From Rhodocyclaceae bacterium (GTDB taxonomy: Bacteria > Pseudomonadota > Gammaproteobacteria > Burkholderiales > Rhodocyclaceae): a DNA stretch of 40,647 nt. The stretch spans positions 1-40,647 of the forward strand of contig JAGRGD010000065.1 of the NCBI GenBank assembly GCA_020445665.1, read 5' to 3'. The notes under the pieces were generated by a model. The model was not told the DNA's origin. It worked only from the letters and a program-made list of their open reading frames with translations, and searched no databases. Below, piece by piece: positions 16,999-25,400 of the stretch. Position 1 is the first letter of the stretch, and each line of letters starts with the position of its first letter. The position numbers and the translations under genes were made by a program.

Positions 16999-19688
16999 GT
17001 CTCCCTCCTCGACGCCGGCGGTTCGACCTTGTGACGCGGCATGGTTCGGGCCTTTGCCATGAAGGCATTGTCCAGTTTCGTCTCGGTGTCCACGTCAACG
17101 CGTGCCAGATCCGCGGCATACAGGTTGGTGTCGGTCAGATCGGCACCATTCAGGATCGCGTGCTGCGCCACCACCTGCATCAGGTTCGCCCCGGACATCC
17201 GCGCCCCGGTGAGGTCGGTCTTCATCAGCAGCGCACCCTTCAGGCTGGCCCGCTCGAAGCATGCCTTGGCGCAGGCGGCCTCGGACAGGTCGGCGTTGTC
17301 GAGCACCGCCTCGCTGAAGTCGCTCTCGCCCAGAGGCGTGCCCCGCAGGTTGGATCCGGGCATGTGACTGCCCTTGAAGCTCGCGGCCTGCAGGCTGCTG
17401 CGGTAGACAAAACGCAGGTTGGGTGCCTCGCAGCCATCAAAGCGTGCCCCGTCGAGCTGGCAGGTGATGAAGTCGGCTGACTCCGCCCGAACGGTCGAAA
17501 AGTCGGCGCCGGCCAACTCGCACTCGAGCACCGTTGCCCGCCGCATCTGAGCGCCTGAAAAATGACTGCCTGCCAGCTTGCCCTTGATGAAAGTCGCCTG
17601 AGCGAGCGCCGCCCGAGACCAGTCGCTCTCCGGCGCATCGATCTCGAGCAGGGTCACACCCTGCCAGTCCGACTCCGCCAGCTTCGCCTGGGCCAGGCGC
17701 GTGTACTGCGCGACCGCATCGGTGAAGCGCGCGCCGACGCACGAAGCCCCCGTGAAGTCGGCCTTGCCGATGTTGGCTCCGACGAAACTCGCCTTGTCGA
17801 GGGTCGCGCCGGTGAAATTGGCATGGGCCAGGCCGGCGTCGTTGAAGTTGGCCCCGACCAGGGTCGCGCCGCTGAAATCGACCCCTTCCAGCTCGCCGCC
17901 CGAGAAATCCACGCCGGACAGGTCCATGCCGTTGAAGTCGGCAGACTTGAGCTTGAGGCCGGCAAAACTCTGGCCCGCCTGGCGCGCGCGAGCCGCCCCG
18001 TCGCGCCAGCGGCTGGCAACGTCCTGCGCGAGCCGCGGTGGTCTCGGCTGCATGTGCGCGACCCCCCGGGACATGCTGCTCTGGAGCGACTCGGCCTTGT
18101 CCACCAGGTCGCGCAGGCGGGAATCGATGCGCGGCATCTCGATGTTCGGCCGCTGACTGGCCTGGGCAATCAGGTTGTCGATGCGAGACAACATCTGCCG
18201 CGGCGTGTCCACGACGGCCGGGGGCGAGGGATGCAACAGCCGCGACACGTCTGCCTCGGCGATCCCCTCGGCTCTCAGCGATTCACCGACACTGTTGCGC
18301 ATGCTGCTCTGCTGAGCCGACAGCATGCTCTTAATGTCGTCTGCCCGGGGCATGCGCGCAAAGAGGTCCCGGCTGGCCGCCATCATGCCTGTCGGGTCAT
18401 GGGGCACCTGGCTCGGCGGACGGGGCACGCCGGCCCGACTGATCGTGGACTGGACCGCCTGTCGCGACCTGGCCGCGAATTCCGCGCCAAAAGCCTTGAC
18501 CATCGCGTTGTCCCTCTCCTGCTCCGCCTCGGCAAGCCGGGTCTCGATGCGGGTCACATCGACCCCGCTATGGCCCAGCGACTTGCGGAAGTGCTCGACC
18601 ATTTCGTTGGGCGTGGCGAGCCCCTCGGGCAGCAACTCGTGGTCGTCGAGCATCTTCTCGGCACCGCGCTCGGGGTCCAGCCGATCGGCGATGGCCTTCA
18701 GGTAGTGCGCCGCCTCCCGCGGCCGATCCTGCCACTCGAGACCGGCGCAGAGCAGCTCGACATCGTCGGCAAACTCGTTACCCACCTCAAACATGGCGTG
18801 CCACACGAGCACGATGCGCCTCTGGTTGGGCAGCAGCCAGACGGTCGACAACTGGGCTTCGCCGATACGGTCGGAAGTGCCGCCGCCCCGCTTCATCCGT
18901 GCCACGATCATCGGCGTGATACCCGGCAGCCGATAGCTCATGCGCGGGTGGTCCGGGTGCATGTGGACGATCTCGATCGTCTCGTCGCCACGGAAGGACG
19001 CCGCCTGCCACTGGTCGGCCGAGCCGATGCAGTGGAAGCGCCAGTTGAAATCCTGCGGCGGCGCCGGGAAGGTGTCCTTCAGCCACGCGTCGTCGTACGT
19101 GCCGTCGAACTGCTTGCGCTGCGGCCACATGGGCGGGATAGGGGCGAAGCTGGCCGGCAGGCAAGGTCCTTTGGGCGATGTACACGGGTGGTCCGGATGC
19201 TGGACTGGCGGGATCGCGCGCAGCGGCCCGGCTGCCGTGGGCTCCGGCTCAGCGCCGCGGCCCATCGGGTTCTCGGCCACCTTCGGGCCGCCCCAGGCCT
19301 GTGCCCAGTTGACCGGCATGCGGGTGAAAGGCCGGACGTCGCTGATCCGCTGGCTGTCCAGCCAGTAGCGCTCGCCATAGACGTGAAGCTTCTTGTGCAG
19401 GGACCCGACCCGGGCCTCCACCTCGAGCCCCGTGACCGGCTCGCCCCCCGGCGCGCAAGCGTCGCCAATCATCAGGAATTCGGCGCCTGACTTTGGCAGC
19501 ACTGCATCAAGCGGCACCTCGGGCTGCATCAGGGGCGCCACCTCCTGCCACAACTCCTGCTCCGGCAGCAGCGCCGGTTCGTCCCGGATCGGCAGATAGG
19601 CCATCACCGCGACGCCCAGATAGGCGCGGCGCTGCCGCTCAAAGCAGCGGTGCATCAGGGACAGGTGCTGGGGCTTGAGGATTCGCAT
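16995..19688 (-). CDS. DUF2169 T6SS adaptor fused to pentapeptide repeats
   Basis: An 897-residue protein. The N-terminal DUF2169 domain (about 20-330) shows the family pattern: VMAYLPI, VTGLEVEARVGSLHKKLHVYG, RPFTRMPVNWAQAWGG and ENPMGRG. A mostly helical linker (about 330-575) is followed by a pentapeptide-repeat domain (about 575-880) of the ADFxx/ANLxx type. DUF2169 proteins such as Agrobacterium Atu3641 load DUF4150/PAAR-linked effectors onto VgrG. The linker contains ERDNAMVKAFGAEFAARSRQ and an SRLLHPSPP segment with no recognised toxin motif. It overlaps the next pentapeptide gene by four bases. It could carry its own payload in the linker or repeat region, but I see no catalytic signature. 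Confidence 0.88.
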   Translation of the reverse strand: MRILKPQHLSLMHRCFERQRRAYLGVAVMAYLPIRDEPALLPEQELWQEVAPLMQPEVPLDAVLPKSGAEFLMIGDACAPGGEPVTGLEVEARVGSLHKKLHVYGERYWLDSQRISDVRPFTRMPVNWAQAWGGPKVAENPMGRGAEPEPTAAGPLRAIPPVQHPDHPCTSPKGPCLPASFAPIPPMWPQRKQFDGTYDDAWLKDTFPAPPQDFNWRFHCIGSADQWQAASFRGDETIEIVHMHPDHPRMSYRLPGITPMIVARMKRGGGTSDRIGEAQLSTVWLLPNQRRIVLVWHAMFEVGNEFADDVELLCAGLEWQDRPREAAHYLKAIADRLDPERGAEKMLDDHELLPEGLATPNEMVEHFRKSLGHSGVDVTRIETRLAEAEQERDNAMVKAFGAEFAARSRQAVQSTISRAGVPRPPSQVPHDPTGMMAASRDLFARMPRADDIKSMLSAQQSSMRNSVGESLRAEGIAEADVSRLLHPSPPAVVDTPRQMLSRIDNLIAQASQRPNIEMPRIDSRLRDLVDKAESLQSSMSRGVAHMQPRPPRLAQDVASRWRDGAARARQAGQSFAGLKLKSADFNGMDLSGVDFSGGELEGVDFSGATLVGANFNDAGLAHANFTGATLDKASFVGANIGKADFTGASCVGARFTDAVAQYTRLAQAKLAESDWQGVTLLEIDAPESDWSRAALAQATFIKGKLAGSHFSGAQMRRATVLECELAGADFSTVRAESADFITCQLDGARFDGCEAPNLRFVYRSSLQAASFKGSHMPGSNLRGTPLGESDFSEAVLDNADLSEAACAKACFERASLKGALLMKTDLTGARMSGANLMQVVAQHAILNGADLTDTNLYAADLARVDVDTETKLDNAFMAKARTMPRHKVEPPASRRET

Positions 19689-19694
19689 CGGTTC

Positions 19695-20045
19695 TCAGCG
19701 AGACCAGGGTTCGTCGATGACCACACGCCCGCGGTCGTCCGGGTCCACCCGCAATTGCAGGCGGGCGCCAGGCTGGACCATGGCCAGGCGGACCTGGGGC
19801 ACCATGGTCCGCAGTGTGGCACGGTAGCGCTCGCCTTCGAGGCTGACATCCAGCGCCAGGTCGAGCACCGGGTTGTTATTGACCCAGCTCCCCGACTGGT
19901 CCGCGCTGACCACCTCCGCGATGGCGGCCTTGCCCGAAGCGCGTAAACGGGCGTCCGCGTCGGCGCCGAGCTGGCTATAGACCAAGAAGCCGACGAAAAC
20001 AGCGAGAACGACCCCGGCAAGGATCCAGTTGTTGGAGCTGGCCAT
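19695..20045 (-). CDS. small single-pass membrane protein of the T6SS cassette, unrecognised
   Basis: A 116-residue protein with one N-terminal helix (NWILAGVVLAVFVGFLVYSQ) and a soluble beta-rich remainder (AEVVSADQSGSWVNNNPVLD, YRATLRTMVP, PGARLQLRVDPDD). The pattern around VNNNPVLDLALDV and the DPDDRGRVVID ending resembles the broad DUF3592-like group, but I do not assign it. ATG 20045 is preferred to an upstream frame because the helix starts there; the ribosome site is weak. It sits 4 bases after vgrG and 6 bases before the DUF2169 gene, so it is part of the same cassette. Confidence 0.7.
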   Translation of the reverse strand: MASSNNWILAGVVLAVFVGFLVYSQLGADADARLRASGKAAIAEVVSADQSGSWVNNNPVLDLALDVSLEGERYRATLRTMVPQVRLAMVQPGARLQLRVDPDDRGRVVIDEPWSR

Positions 20046-20049
20046 CGGC

Positions 20050-22314
20050 TCAGGAGAAGATCTGCATGGCCGCCTGACGCAGGGCCAGGGCACCCTGGGT
20101 GATCTTCGTCACCGGGTTGATCATCTGCAGGCCCGCTGCAACCTTCTCCAGCGCGGCGATCTTGTTCTCGAAGGCCACGTTCTCGGCCTTTGTCGTCACC
20201 GCTTCGGTCTTGACGCCGACCACTTCCATGACGACCCCCTTCATCTCGGTGACCACGCCGGTGACGCCATAGGCGATGGCCTTGAACCAGCTGTCGTTGG
20301 ACGTCAGCCCATTGATACTGGTGCCGGCGAGCAGGTTGACCCCGGCGGGTGCCGTGACGTTGATCATCGCCGGGGTGGTCAGGTTGATGCCCCCGGCGGC
20401 CGTGATGCTGGTCGGGCCACCGGAAGTCAGGGAGATGGCGGCACCGGCAGTCACGGAGTAGGCCGCACCGACGGTGGTGGTCATTGCCGCCCCGACCATG
20501 ATCGATTTTGAGGCCGAAACGGTGAGGGAGTCCGACGCGCCGACGGTATGGGTGCGCGACGCCCCGATGGACACCGTCTCGCTGGCACCGACGGTTTCGG
20601 TCCGGGTTGCCCCGATGGTGATGCTTTCCTTGCCCCCGACGTTCTCGGTCCGGTTGCCGCTGATCGTGATGTCCTCGTTGCCACCGACCTGCTCGGTGCG
20701 GTTGGCACCGATCTCGGTCTTCTCGTCGTTGCCGACCTTCTTTGTCCGGTCGTTGCCGACGGTGAGCGTCTCGTTGGCCTCGATCATGGTGTCCATGTTG
20801 CGCTCGGCATGGACATAGACCTGCTCGGATCCCTTCTTGTCCTCGAAACGGATCTCGTTGAAGTTGGCGGTTCCGCCGCCCTTCGAGGAGCGGGTCTTGA
20901 TGCCGGTCTGGGTGGCGTTGGCCGGCAGGTCGTAGGGGGGCATCTGGTTGGCGTTGTAGACCCGGCCGGTGATGATCGGCTTGTCTGGATCGCCCTCGAG
21001 ACACTCGACGATCACCTCCTGACCGATCCGGGGGATGGCGATCATGCCCCAGTTCTTGCCGGCCCACGGGTGGCTGACGCGCATCCAGCACGAGCTGTTC
21101 TCGTCATTGGCGCCGTAGCGGTCCCAGAAGAACTGGACCTTCACGCGGCCGTACTCGTCGGTGTAGATCTCGTCGCCGGACGGCCCGACCACGACCGCGG
21201 TCTGGGGACCCTTGACGATCGGCCTCGGCGTTCGGCGCTCCGGCCGGAACACATAGGACGAGCTCATCGCCGAGAAGCGGCACTCGATGCTGGAGCCGCC
21301 GGCGTCGTCGCTCTCGTAGCCGTTCATCTGGCCGTGCAGCTCGGTGCGGGTGATCAGGTATTCGACGTTCTGGTCGCCCCGCGGGTGGTCGGTGAGGGTC
21401 AGCAGGCAGCCGGCGGCGATGCCGCGGGCGTTGGATCCGCCCTCGGCCATGTCGAAGCGGCCCTGGGCCTCCTCGACGCGGGTCTTGGCGTAGGTTTCGC
21501 CGTCGCTCTTCTCGAGATACTCGCCGGGATAGTCGAAGACCTCGTAGTCGGCATGCTGGTGATTGCGCTGGATCAGCGAGGTGGCCTCGAGCTTGACCCC
21601 CGGCTTCTTGAAGTCGTAATCGGTGTGGGTCCACTTGCCCGGCCGTACCTCCCGCTCGAAGGACCAGCTCGCGATGTACTCCTTGTCGTGGTAGCGGCCG
21701 ATATTGCTCGGCGCGACGAAGGGCAGATCGGCATAGGCGGGGAAGGTCGAATGGGCCGACAGGCTGTCGGCAAGGACGAGCTTGTTTTGGTTGCCGTCGT
21801 GCTCGAAGTAGAAGTAGATCCCTTCTTCCTCGAGCAGGCGGCAGACGAAGTTGAAGTCCGTCTCGCGGTACTGGACGCAGTACTCGCGCGGCTGGTAGCT
21901 GCCGCTCAGGCGGTCCTCGAAGTCGGCCGTGGCGTGGTCGCCGAAGACCTGCTTGACGATGTCGGGGACCGTCATCTCCTGGAAGATCCGGCAGTCGGCG
22001 GTGCGGGTCAGGAACCACATCCAGGCATGCACGGTGGCGCGATAGACGTGGTATTTGCCGAGCTTGCCGGCCTGGGCGAAGCGGGTGACGTATCCGGCGA
22101 AGAAGCGCTTCGACTCGTCCGGCATGGTCATCTTCACATGCACGTTCTGGGCGAGGATGTCGTCCGGATTGATGTCGCTGGTGGTGCTCAGGCACTCGAG
22201 CTCGAACCGGCTCACCTGGGACAGCCCTTCGACCGCATGCATGCGATAGAAGAGCAAGCCTGCTTCTGTTTCTTCACCCAAGGGGGTGCTCAGTATGAAT
22301 GCCGGTGCGGCCAT
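20050..22314 (-). CDS. vgrG: T6SS spike protein VgrG (TssI)
   Basis: A 754-residue VgrG. The N-terminal gp27-like part (about 1-380) contains SRFELECLSTTSDINPDDI and YCVQYRETDFNFVCRLLEEE. The gp5 OB-fold follows, with YTDEYGRVKVQFFWDRYG, CWMRVSHPWAGKNWG, RIGQEVIVECLEGDPDKP and ITGRVYN. A beta-helix of about 8-residue VGxx repeats follows, and then a ~110-residue Ala/Val-rich C-terminal extension with heptad-like character ending ALRQAAMQIFS. Such VgrG tails bind the DUF2169/PAAR module. ATG 22314 has AGGAGG upstream and replaces a longer frame. No enzymatic domain is fused, so it is a structural, delivery-type VgrG. Confidence 0.95.
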   Translation of the reverse strand: MAAPAFILSTPLGEETEAGLLFYRMHAVEGLSQVSRFELECLSTTSDINPDDILAQNVHVKMTMPDESKRFFAGYVTRFAQAGKLGKYHVYRATVHAWMWFLTRTADCRIFQEMTVPDIVKQVFGDHATADFEDRLSGSYQPREYCVQYRETDFNFVCRLLEEEGIYFYFEHDGNQNKLVLADSLSAHSTFPAYADLPFVAPSNIGRYHDKEYIASWSFEREVRPGKWTHTDYDFKKPGVKLEATSLIQRNHQHADYEVFDYPGEYLEKSDGETYAKTRVEEAQGRFDMAEGGSNARGIAAGCLLTLTDHPRGDQNVEYLITRTELHGQMNGYESDDAGGSSIECRFSAMSSSYVFRPERRTPRPIVKGPQTAVVVGPSGDEIYTDEYGRVKVQFFWDRYGANDENSSCWMRVSHPWAGKNWGMIAIPRIGQEVIVECLEGDPDKPIITGRVYNANQMPPYDLPANATQTGIKTRSSKGGGTANFNEIRFEDKKGSEQVYVHAERNMDTMIEANETLTVGNDRTKKVGNDEKTEIGANRTEQVGGNEDITISGNRTENVGGKESITIGATRTETVGASETVSIGASRTHTVGASDSLTVSASKSIMVGAAMTTTVGAAYSVTAGAAISLTSGGPTSITAAGGINLTTPAMINVTAPAGVNLLAGTSINGLTSNDSWFKAIAYGVTGVVTEMKGVVMEVVGVKTEAVTTKAENVAFENKIAALEKVAAGLQMINPVTKITQGALALRQAAMQIFS
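20430..20780 (-). repeat. VgrG beta-helix repeats (about 24-base period)
   Basis: Within vgrG, residues such as VGNDEKTEIGANRTEQ and VGASETVSIGASRTHT recur with an 8-residue step (VG then six residues), so the DNA has a loose 24-base period. It is the spike needle of the gp5 C-terminal type, and the repeats are protein-level rather than a mobile or CRISPR element. Confidence 0.6.
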
Positions 22315-22397
22315 TCCTGCCTCCTGAAGCGTTCTCTCTGCCTTCCGGGTCGCCGTCGGTGGGCGCAGTCCCTCTCGCCCAGCCAACCGACGCTAGC

Positions 22398-22403
22398 ATT
22401 CTA
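22398..22403 (-). promoter_or_regulatory. weak candidate -10 box for the vgrG cassette
   Basis: TAGAAT on the - strand, about 80 bases upstream of the vgrG start. No acceptable -35 is seen at 16-18 bases, so this is a low-confidence call. It lies in the 175-base gap between vgrG and the histidine kinase gene. Confidence 0.25.
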
Positions 22404-22454
22404 GCCACAGCAAACCATCATGGGTGGCCAGCGACAGGGGTGTACCGTGAACCT

Positions 22455-22490
22455 ATTGGCCCCCGGGAGCAATCCCGGCGTGATGCCAAT
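22455..22490. other. two-part hairpin at the 3' end of the hybrid kinase gene
   Basis: ATTGGC (22455-22460) pairs with GCCAAT (22485-22490), and CCGGGA pairs with TCCCGG inside it. It overlaps the stop codon of the - strand kinase gene. There is no T tract, so if it ends transcription it does so without the classical tail. Confidence 0.35.
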
Positions 22491-25400
22491 CACGTAACCG
22501 CGTTGGTTCGGCTCCGCTGGATCCAGTGCGCCACCGTGTCCACCAGTTGGTCGGGGTCCACCGGCTTCGGGATGTGATCATTCATCCCCGCTTCGAGACA
22601 TTTGTCACGGTCCTCGCCGAATGCGTTGGCGGTCATGGCGAGAATCGGCACCTGGGCATAGCCTTCCAGGCGCCGGATCGCCCGTGTCGCCGCGAGTCCA
22701 TCCATGACCGGCATCTGCATGTCCATCAGGATCAGGTCGTAGACGCGGGCGCCGGCCGCATCGACAGCCTCCTGCCCGTTCTCCGCGATGTCGATGGTGG
22801 CGCCGGTATCGGACAGGAGTTCGATCGCCACCTCCTGGTTGACCCAGTTGTCCTCGACCAGGAGAAGGCGGCAATCGGCCAGCTGGCCGTCCTGCGATGC
22901 GCCGACGACTTCAGCGCCATCACAGCATGCACCGGCGGCGGGTTCTCCCGGTACGACGTGGAACGGCAGTTCGAACCAGAAGGTGCTGCCTTCGCCGGGC
23001 ACGCTGTCGAGGCCGATCTCGCCCCCCATCAGGCTCACCAGACGACGGCAGATGGCCAGCCCGAGGCCGGTTCCGCCGAACTGCCGGGTGGTGGTGGTGT
23101 CGGCCTGCGAGAAGGGCTGGAAGATCCGCTGGCGCTGGGGATCGTCGATGCCGATCCCGCTGTCGGCGACCTCGAAGCGCAAGCGCACCAGATCAGCCTG
23201 GCGCGCGGCCGCACTCAGCCGGATCGTGACCCCGCCCCGGCTGGTGAACTTGACGGCATTGCTGGCGAGGTTGATCAGCACCTGCCCGAGCCGCATCTCG
23301 TCGCCGACCAGACAGCGCGGCAGGGTCGGTTCGACCTCGGAGCTGAGGCGCAGCCCCTTGGCGTCGGCGAGGTCGCCGATCAGGCCCGTCACCTTGTCGA
23401 GCACGGCGGCCAGTTCGAAGGGGGACTGGTCGATGAGCATTTCGTCCGCCTCGATCTTCGACAGATCGAGCACGTCGTTGATGACGCTGAGCAGGTGCTG
23501 CGCCGCGACCGAGAGCTTGTCGAGCTGCTCGAGTTGCCGATCGCCGGTGAGCGAGCGGCGCAGCAGGTGGGACACGCCGATGATGGCGTTCATCGGTGTC
23601 CGGATCTCGTGGCTCATGTTGGCGAGGAAGGCACTCTTGGCCCGGTTGGCCGCCTCGGCCGCGTCGACCGCCCGCGCCAGCTCCTCGGTGCGGGTGGCGA
23701 CCAGTCCCTCCAGTTCATGGCGATACTGCTCGAGTTCGGCCTCCTCGCGTTTGCGTTCGGTGATGTCCTGGACGACGGCATGGATCAGGGGGGTTTCGTT
23801 GTCGCTGATCGAGGTCGCGACGACATCGCCGATGAAGGGCGTCCCGTCGGCCCGGCGATGGGCCCACTCGAAGCGGTGACTACCATGGACCTGCGCCAGC
23901 CGGATCATCTCACCCGCCTTCTCGTCGGACCGTTGCCCGTCGGGCTGGTATTCGGGAGAGAACGCCGCGGGGTGGGTGCCAACCAGTTCTTCCGGTCGTT
24001 TCAATCCGAACAGTCGAAGGCCTGCCGGGTTCGAGCCGATGAAGCGTCCGTCCGCGTAGAGAATGGTCGGCAGCGCCGACTCCTGGAAGAGGGAGCGGAA
24101 ACGGGCCTCACTGGTCTCGAGCGCGGCACGGGCGGCGTACTGCTCGGTCACGTCCTGAACCACCGCGTGCAGCAATGTGCGACCTTCGCGCACGACCGCA
24201 GTGAGGATCACATCGGCACGGAAGTGGCTACCGTCCGCACGCACATGCTCCCATTCAAATCGGTGACTTCCCTTGGCCTCGGCCTGCTGGACCACATTGC
24301 GCACCTTGTCGAGCGAACGTGAGCCGTCCGGCTGAAGCTCCGGCGAGAAATCGGCCGGACTGGTGCCCACGAGTTCGTCGGCCGACCCGAGGCGGAACAA
24401 CTGGAGGCCCGCCCGGTTGGCCCCGACGAACTTGCCGTCGGACACCAGCAGGGTCGGCAATGCGGAATCGCGAAACAGGGCGCGGAAGCGCGCCTCGCTT
24501 TCCTCCAGGGCCGACTGGGCGGTGACCCGCTCGGTGATGTCCTGTACGACCGCGTAGAGCACCGGGCGCCCGCCATGGGAAAACGCCGTCAGATTGACAT
24601 CGGCCGTGAAGAGCGTGCCATCGCGCCGCCGGCTCAGCCACTCGAACTGCAGGCTCCCCTTCTCCCGCGCGATCGCCTGCAGGCGAGGCGCTGCGGTGGC
24701 AGACGGCCCGTGCAGAGGCTGTTCCGGGGGTGACAGATCATCCGCGGTACACCCCAGCATCGCTTCCCGGCACTCGAAGCCAAGCAGTTCGACCGCGGCC
24801 CGATTGACATCGACGAATTCGGGGCCATCCAGCACCAGCGTGGCCAGGGGGGATTCCTCGAACAAGGTGCGGAAACGGGATTCGCTCTCTTCAAGTGCCT
24901 TGATGGCTGCAACCCGCTCGGTGATGTCCTGAATAACACCGTGCATCAGACGACGCCCTTCATGGACGATCGGCACCAGGATCACGTCCGCCGTAAACGG
25001 CGTACCGTCGGTCCGCACGCAATCCCACTCCATCCGCAGGCTGCCCTGGTCACGGGCGATTGCCTCGATCCGCTCCCGTTCTTCGGCCGATACGAGTCCA
25101 CTCGGCTGTATGGCGGGCGAGAAGTCAATCGGCCGGTACTGCTGGAGTGCCTCTCGGCTTTCCACAGCGAACAACTGCAGGGCCGCCCGGTTGGCATCCA
25201 CGAACCGGTCGCCGTCGAACAGCAGGCTGGCGAGGGGCGAGTCCTCGAACAGGGTCCGGAAGCGCGATTCGCTCTCGCGCAGCGATTCCTGGGCGACACG
25301 CCGCTCGGTGATGTCCTCGACCGTTCCGACCGCGCTGATCGCCCAGCCGGCTTCGTCGAACTGCAACTCGGCCCGCTCCCGCAGCCAGTAGGTCTGCTCC

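Noticed and set aside
15946-19688. Short-period (15-base) repetition that might be a CRISPR or satellite
   Set aside because: The period follows pentapeptide codons in frame, units are imperfect and there are no spacers.
20548-22404. A long + strand frame opposite vgrG
   Set aside because: VgrG is unmistakable on the other strand; the + frame has no recognisable domain or start signal.
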